Virus record (IMG/VR): IMGVR_UViG_3300046506_000114
Span: 1-42,113 of that record
Direction: 5' to 3' (one strand)
Length of the DNA stretch: 42,113 nt
Source of the DNA: a virus
Shown piece after piece: positions 39,590-42,113 of the stretch. The notes under the pieces were generated by a model. That model was not told the origin of the DNA. It did no database searches and worked only from the letters and a program-made list of their open reading frames with translations. The position numbers and the translations under genes were made by a program. The stretch's first letter is position 1. Every line of letters begins with the position of its first letter.

Positions 39590-39937
39590 ATGAACCAACT
39601 ATGGCAACAAGAAGCCATGCGCATGGGCGGCCAGCCCCTGGTGCAGCTGCTCGGCGAAGTCCGCGATAACCAGTTGGACCTGATGGCCAACTTCGAGGCG
39701 CTGAATGCGAAGGTGTCCCATCTGGAAGCAACCAACAAGCGGCTGCTTTCCGGATTTCCGGCCGATGACGTCGAGGGACACCGTCGCTATCACGAATCAG
39801 TCATCGAGTGGCGTGAGCTGCGGAACAAGATGGTGCGTGAGGCGCTGGTGAACGTTGCCAAAGCGGGCACACTGGCCGGCCTCGGCTGGCTGGCTCTGGC
39901 CATCTGGAAGGCTTTTCAAATCTCGGTGACGCGATGA
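39590..39937 (+). CDS. Phage lysis-cassette membrane protein, holin-like accessory
   Basis: 115 residues. An N-terminal helical region (LVQLLGEVRDNQLDLMANFE), the recurrent motif GFPADDVEGHRRYHESVIEW (about 54-73), and a C-terminal membrane helix (AGTLAGLGWLALAIWKAFQI). Proteins with the GFP..D..GHRRYHE motif stand next to lysis genes in many prophages; a holin-related role is likely but not shown. ATGA overlap with the endolysin gene. Confidence 0.72.
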   Translation: MNQLWQQEAMRMGGQPLVQLLGEVRDNQLDLMANFEALNAKVSHLEATNKRLLSGFPADDVEGHRRYHESVIEWRELRNKMVREALVNVAKAGTLAGLGWLALAIWKAFQISVTR

Positions 39938-40482
39938 AGAGCATCGACCAGATGATCGACGAGCTGGTCGGCCGCGAAGGCGGCTATAGCCACAATATCA
40001 ATGATGCCGGCGGCGAGACCATGTGGGGCATCACTGCCGCGACCGCTCGCCGCAATGGCTATACCGGGCCGATCTCGCAGATGCCGCGCACCACCGCATT
40101 GGCCATCTACCGCATTGAGTACTTCATTCAGCCGGGCTTCGATAAGGTGTACGAGGTCGCGCCGCGCATCGGGGAGGAGATGTTCGATACCGGTGTGAAC
40201 CTCGGCGTCTCGATCCCTGGACCCTGGCTGCAGCGGACGTTGAATGCCCTGAACCGTCAGCAGAAGGATTTTCGCGACATCGAAGTCGACGGCAAGATCG
40301 GCGCCGCCACGATCGGTGCGCTGCGCGCCTATCTGGCGCTGCGCGGCGCCGACGGCGAAAAGATCGTACTGCGCCTCCTCAACTGCCTGCAGGGCGTGCA
40401 CTACCTGACCATTTCCGAAAACCGCCAGGCCAACGAAACTTTCACCAATGGCTGGCTGTTCAACCGTGTGGAGATCGCATAA
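39934..40482 (+). CDS. Endolysin, glycoside hydrolase 108-type muramidase
   Basis: 182 residues. Catalytic E15 in LVGREGGYSHN, then DAGGETMWGITAATARRNGY, the signature of GH108 lysozymes, followed by a peptidoglycan-binding part (GVNLGVSIPGPWLQRTLNAL, VDGKIGAATIGALRAY). It cleaves the glycan backbone at the end of infection. No signal peptide is visible, so it should need a holin to cross the membrane; a holin-like gene follows. Confidence 0.92.
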   Translation: MKSIDQMIDELVGREGGYSHNINDAGGETMWGITAATARRNGYTGPISQMPRTTALAIYRIEYFIQPGFDKVYEVAPRIGEEMFDTGVNLGVSIPGPWLQRTLNALNRQQKDFRDIEVDGKIGAATIGALRAYLALRGADGEKIVLRLLNCLQGVHYLTISENRQANETFTNGWLFNRVEIA

Positions 40483-41009
40483 TGGAACCCATCTCGATCG
40501 CTCTGGCGCTGGGTCAGCTCGTGCCCGGCATCATCAAGCTCGTGACAGGATCGGACAAGGCGGCGGAAGTTGCTGACCACGTCGTCGGCATCGCCAAGAC
40601 CGTGACCGGCGCCGACACCGGCCGCGCCGCGCTGCAGGTGCTGCAGGCCGACCCGAACAAGCTGCTGGAGTTCCAGACCGCTTTCGGCGCCCAGCAGGCT
40701 GATCTCGAGAAAGCCTACCTGCAGGACCGCCAAGACGCGCGAGCGCACGATACCGAAGTACGCAAGCTGAACGGCGGCCACAATATGCGCGCCGACCTGG
40801 CCGTGCTGGCTGTGGTGGTGGGCCTGATCGCCTGCCTGGGCGTGATGTGCCTGTACCGCGACAAGATACCTGGCGAGGTGGTTGGCATCCTGTCGACGAT
40901 TGCCGGCATCTTTGGTGCTTGTCTGAAGGATTACTTCGCCTTCGAGTTTGGCAGCTCGCGCAGCTCGCGTGAGAAGGATGAGACGATCAGCAAGCTGTCG
41001 GGCGTCTGA
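40482..41009 (+). CDS. Holin, three-TM GTA-holin-like
   Basis: 175 residues. Membrane segments: about 5-20 (ISIALALGQLVPGIIKLVTG, weak), 104-122 (LAVLAVVVGLIACLGVMCLY) and 130-150 (GEVVGILSTIAGIFGACLKD). An amphipathic linker with LQVLQADPNKLLEFQTAFGA and DLEKAYLQDRQDAR connects them. The layout matches the 3-TM holin family, which times lysis by opening the inner membrane. It overlaps the endolysin stop and the next start. Confidence 0.8.
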   Translation: MEPISIALALGQLVPGIIKLVTGSDKAAEVADHVVGIAKTVTGADTGRAALQVLQADPNKLLEFQTAFGAQQADLEKAYLQDRQDARAHDTEVRKLNGGHNMRADLAVLAVVVGLIACLGVMCLYRDKIPGEVVGILSTIAGIFGACLKDYFAFEFGSSRSSREKDETISKLSGV

Positions 41010-41179
41010 TGGACTTCCACGTGATCACGCCGCGTGGCAGCGAACTGATCATGCAGCTGGTTGGCGGCCAGGTTGTCATCGTGCCGCCAGCGCCAGCCGG
41101 GCATCAGGTAGACCGGCCCCTTGCGTTGGACCGCTCTGAGACCAGGCAGGCTGCTGAACGCCTTCAAGATGCTGCGTGA
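41009..41179 (+). CDS. 56-residue protein at the end of the late operon
   Basis: The ATG overlaps the holin stop (TGATG). The product MDFHVITPRGSELIMQLVGG then QVVIVPPAPAGHQVDRPLAL has a beta-hairpin-like start and a polar helical end. It overlaps the convergent gene at 41164 by 16 bp. Not recognised; it lacks the lipobox or membrane anchor of a spanin. Confidence 0.55.
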   Translation: MDFHVITPRGSELIMQLVGGQVVIVPPAPAGHQVDRPLALDRSETRQAAERLQDAA

Positions 41180-41757
41180 GGCTCAACAAAAAATGCTTCC
41201 GCTGAATTAAGGAAGTCAGCGTAAAAGGCAATCGCTTTCTCAGCTATATCGAAAAGGTTCTGCGGATCAATCGGCTGAGCCAGATGTTCCTTGGGGATTT
41301 CGTACACGATACCGCGGTTCCGGACTGGCATGAGTTGAACCTGTGCCGGGCGCGCCTCAACGACAGCTTCGCCAAACACCTCGAATTTCGTGAACGTGCC
41401 CTTTTCGAACACTACATTTCTCAAATGCAGGTTCCCGCTCGGCCCTGGATTAATTGCCAAGAACGCAGGTTCACGCTGCGTAATTTCGCTAATGGTGTGC
41501 TCGTCTGCCCCGCGAGCATTGATCAAGTAAGAAAGCAGCGGGTCCGCCTTTCGCAACTTCAGATACTTTCCCTGCCAGCCGTTCCACTTTGGGCTCTTGC
41601 CGAAGTGGTTCACCGCCTTATTCCAAACCCTCTCAATGCGGTGCAGGTAATCCTTCCAATGCTCCTCGACATCGATAAGCGTCTTCGCTTCCCGCATCAA
41701 GTCGACAGATTGCCTTGCTCTTTCCAACGCGCGAAAGGGCTGATCAGAGTGCTGCAT
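41164..41757 (-). CDS. Unknown convergent accessory gene (moron) beside the right att site
   Basis: 197 residues; AGGA lies 5 nt before the ATG. The N-terminal half is helical (ALERARQSVDLMREAKTLID, VEEHWKDYLHRIERVWNKAV), followed by KWNGWQGKYLKLRKADPLLS and RGADEHTISEITQREP; the C-terminal half has beta segments and a helix (NLFDIAEKAIAFYADFLNSA). It is less GC-rich than the late genes and on the opposite strand, as expected of a lysogenic-conversion gene. No family recognised. Function unknown; defence or superinfection immunity would suit the position. Confidence 0.8.
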   Translation of the reverse strand: MQHSDQPFRALERARQSVDLMREAKTLIDVEEHWKDYLHRIERVWNKAVNHFGKSPKWNGWQGKYLKLRKADPLLSYLINARGADEHTISEITQREPAFLAINPGPSGNLHLRNVVFEKGTFTKFEVFGEAVVEARPAQVQLMPVRNRGIVYEIPKEHLAQPIDPQNLFDIAEKAIAFYADFLNSAEAFFVEPHAAS

Positions 41758-41775
41758 AATTCCTGGCTCCGGCCA

Positions 41776-41795
41776 AAAATTCCCCCAAAATTCCC
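41776..41795. repeat. Two direct repeats AAAATTCCC, possible integrase arm site
   Basis: AAAATTCCC occurs at 41776-41784 and 41787-41795, 11 bp apart, about 70 bp inside the right att core. Arm-type integrase sites are often short direct repeats at this kind of distance. A related GTGGGGAAT string lies at 1040-1048 near the left core. Confidence 0.35.
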
Positions 41796-41833
41796 TGACG
41801 CTTCAGGTCGCCAAGCTGATGAGGGCACTGCAA

Positions 41834-41863
41834 ACAAAAAAGCCCTTGAAGATCAAGGGCTTT
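41834..41863 (-). terminator. Phage-supplied terminator for the host tRNA-Ser gene
   Basis: A perfect 11-bp stem (41839-41849 with 41853-41863), 3-nt loop, and TTTTTT on the minus strand. It lies 7 nt past the tRNA 3' end and inside the prophage, in the orientation of the tRNA. Confidence 0.88.
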
Positions 41864-41865
41864 CG

Positions 41866-41914
41866 TATTCTGGCGGAGAGAGGGGGATTCGAACCCCCGA
41901 TAGGCTATGAACCT
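41866..41914. repeat. Right attachment site, 49 bp within tRNA-Ser
   Basis: Identical to 965-1013. Here the core is part of an intact tRNA gene, so the phage carries the tRNA 3' end and restores the gene on integration. Confidence 0.95.
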
Positions 41915-41961
41915 ATACACGCTTTCCAGGCGTGCGACTTAAACCACTCATCCATCTCTCC
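41871..41961 (-). tRNA. tRNA-Ser (anticodon GGA)
   Basis: On the minus strand GGAGAGA (acceptor 5', 41961-41955) pairs with TCTCTCC (41881-41875), then G and encoded CCA (41873-41871). Anticodon arm CACGC-CTGGAAA-GCGTG gives anticodon GGA; the T-arm is GGGGG-TTCGAAT-CCCCC; a long variable arm is present as expected of a class II serine tRNA. It reads UCC/UCU codons. It is the integration target of the prophage. Confidence 0.95.
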
Positions 41962-41992
41962 TGATGGTGTTCGTAGTGCTACGAAGCCGCCT

Positions 41993-42020
41993 ATTATAAC
42001 AAGGATTCCCAGCAGTACAA
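41993..42020 (-). promoter_or_regulatory. Promoter of tRNA-Ser
   Basis: On the minus strand TTGTAC (42020-42015), a 16-nt spacer and a perfect TATAAT (41998-41993) with an extended TG motif, about 32 nt before the tRNA 5' end. Confidence 0.75.
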
Positions 42021-42113
42021 GAGCAAGAATCCAAGCGTCACCCAAGCACCTCCAGCCGGCGCCGCCACGGGCGCAGGATATGCCTGACCGGGTTGACCTG
42101 CGTCCCCGTCTCT
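41994..42113 (-). CDS. Possible C-terminal end of a host membrane protein (cut by window edge)
   Basis: An open frame of 39 residues enters from the right edge and ends with TAA at 41994. It reads GDAGQPGQAYPAPVAAPAGG then AWVTLGFLLLYCWESLL: a Pro/Ala linker and a hydrophobic end. The composition is protein-like and the stop coincides with the tRNA promoter, but another frame is also open here, so this is uncertain. No family can be named. Confidence 0.35.
   Translation of the reverse strand, partial: RDGDAGQPGQAYPAPVAAPAGGAWVTLGFLLLYCWESLL

Larger units (their letters stand above)
965..41914. mobile_element. Complete temperate prophage (BPP-1/Bcep22-like podophage type), integrated in tRNA-Ser
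   Basis: A perfect 49-bp direct repeat (965-1013 and 41866-41914) derived from a tRNA-Ser 3' end brackets a full phage gene set: integrase/excisionase, immunity region, recombination and replication genes, terminase, portal, capsid, tail, ejection and lysis genes. No interrupted structural gene, IS element or obvious decay is visible, so it looks intact. The particle type is inferred as a short-tailed podovirus. There is no tape measure, sheath or tail tube, but there is a head-to-tail connector portal, a nozzle-like protein and three internal virion proteins including a transglycosylase. Capsid-region proteins resemble those of Bordetella phage BPP-1. Confidence 0.95.

Noticed and set aside
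37736-39598. 620-residue open frame on the minus strand
   Set aside because: Shadow of the tailspike gene, whose beta-helix and attachment motifs are clear on the plus strand.
42050-42113. 4.5S SRP RNA at the right edge
   Set aside because: A short GGTCAACCCGGTCAGG stretch recalls it, but the GGAAGG-type loop is missing, and a coding frame explains the segment at least as well.

Overview
The window is one complete temperate prophage of about 41 kb (965-41914) in the chromosome of a GC-rich bacterium. A betaproteobacterium of the Burkholderiales (for example the Oxalobacteraceae) is the best guess. That guess rests on GC content, on an H-NS-type domain with the W-T-G-R-G-K-P-P-R-W signature, and on protein families I associate with Burkholderia and Bordetella phages; no taxonomic marker gene is present. 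The host flanks are the start of a type I restriction methylase gene (hsdM, minus strand, cut by the left edge) and, on the right, a tRNA-Ser(GGA) gene (minus strand) with its promoter. A perfect 49-bp direct repeat, identical to the 3' end of that tRNA, brackets the element, so these are the two att sites.

Layout. (1) 1070-10385, minus strand: one long leftward early operon from a near-consensus promoter at 10437-10465. It holds small early genes, a RecT annealing protein and a YqaJ-type exonuclease, a run of small overlapping genes of mostly unknown function (including an isolated H-NS DNA-binding domain), then excisionase and integrase beside the att site. (2) 10425-12165: immunity region. 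A CI-type repressor (HTH plus S24 peptidase) faces a Cro-like gene, with operators of the form TGCG-N5-CGCA in both control regions. Behind cI and in the same transcript lie a 57-residue double-spanning membrane protein and a HIRAN-like protein, a probable lysogenic-conversion cassette. (3) 12245-16503, plus strand: rightward early operon with DUF1376 (O-like) and P-like replication proteins, small accessory proteins and a RuvC-like resolvase, closed by a hairpin terminator. (4) 16635-41179, plus strand: late genes. These are terminase, portal, scaffold, capsid, cement, adaptor, nozzle, three ejected internal proteins (one with a lytic transglycosylase domain, one of 2001 residues with GNAT and zincin-like regions), a beta-helix tailspike and the lysis genes. 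The set resembles short-tailed BPP-1/Bcep22-type podophages. (5) 41164-41757, minus strand: an unknown convergent gene beside the right att site, a typical moron position.

How the parts work together. In the lysogen CI should hold down the leftward and rightward early promoters and possibly a third site upstream of the packaging genes (16552-16564). Once released, the leftward operon supplies recombination and excision and the rightward operon supplies replication and Holliday-junction processing. The late block builds and ejects the particle and lyses the cell. Four late intergenic gaps share a GTATACGTMCC motif at a fixed distance from a -10-like hexamer, a candidate late-promoter class. 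Integration also swapped the terminator of the host tRNA-Ser gene for a phage-encoded one. I see no CRISPR array, insertion sequence, diversity-generating retroelement, phage polymerase or clear spanin pair. Most unlisted long ORFs are shadows on the opposite strand of GC-rich genes.
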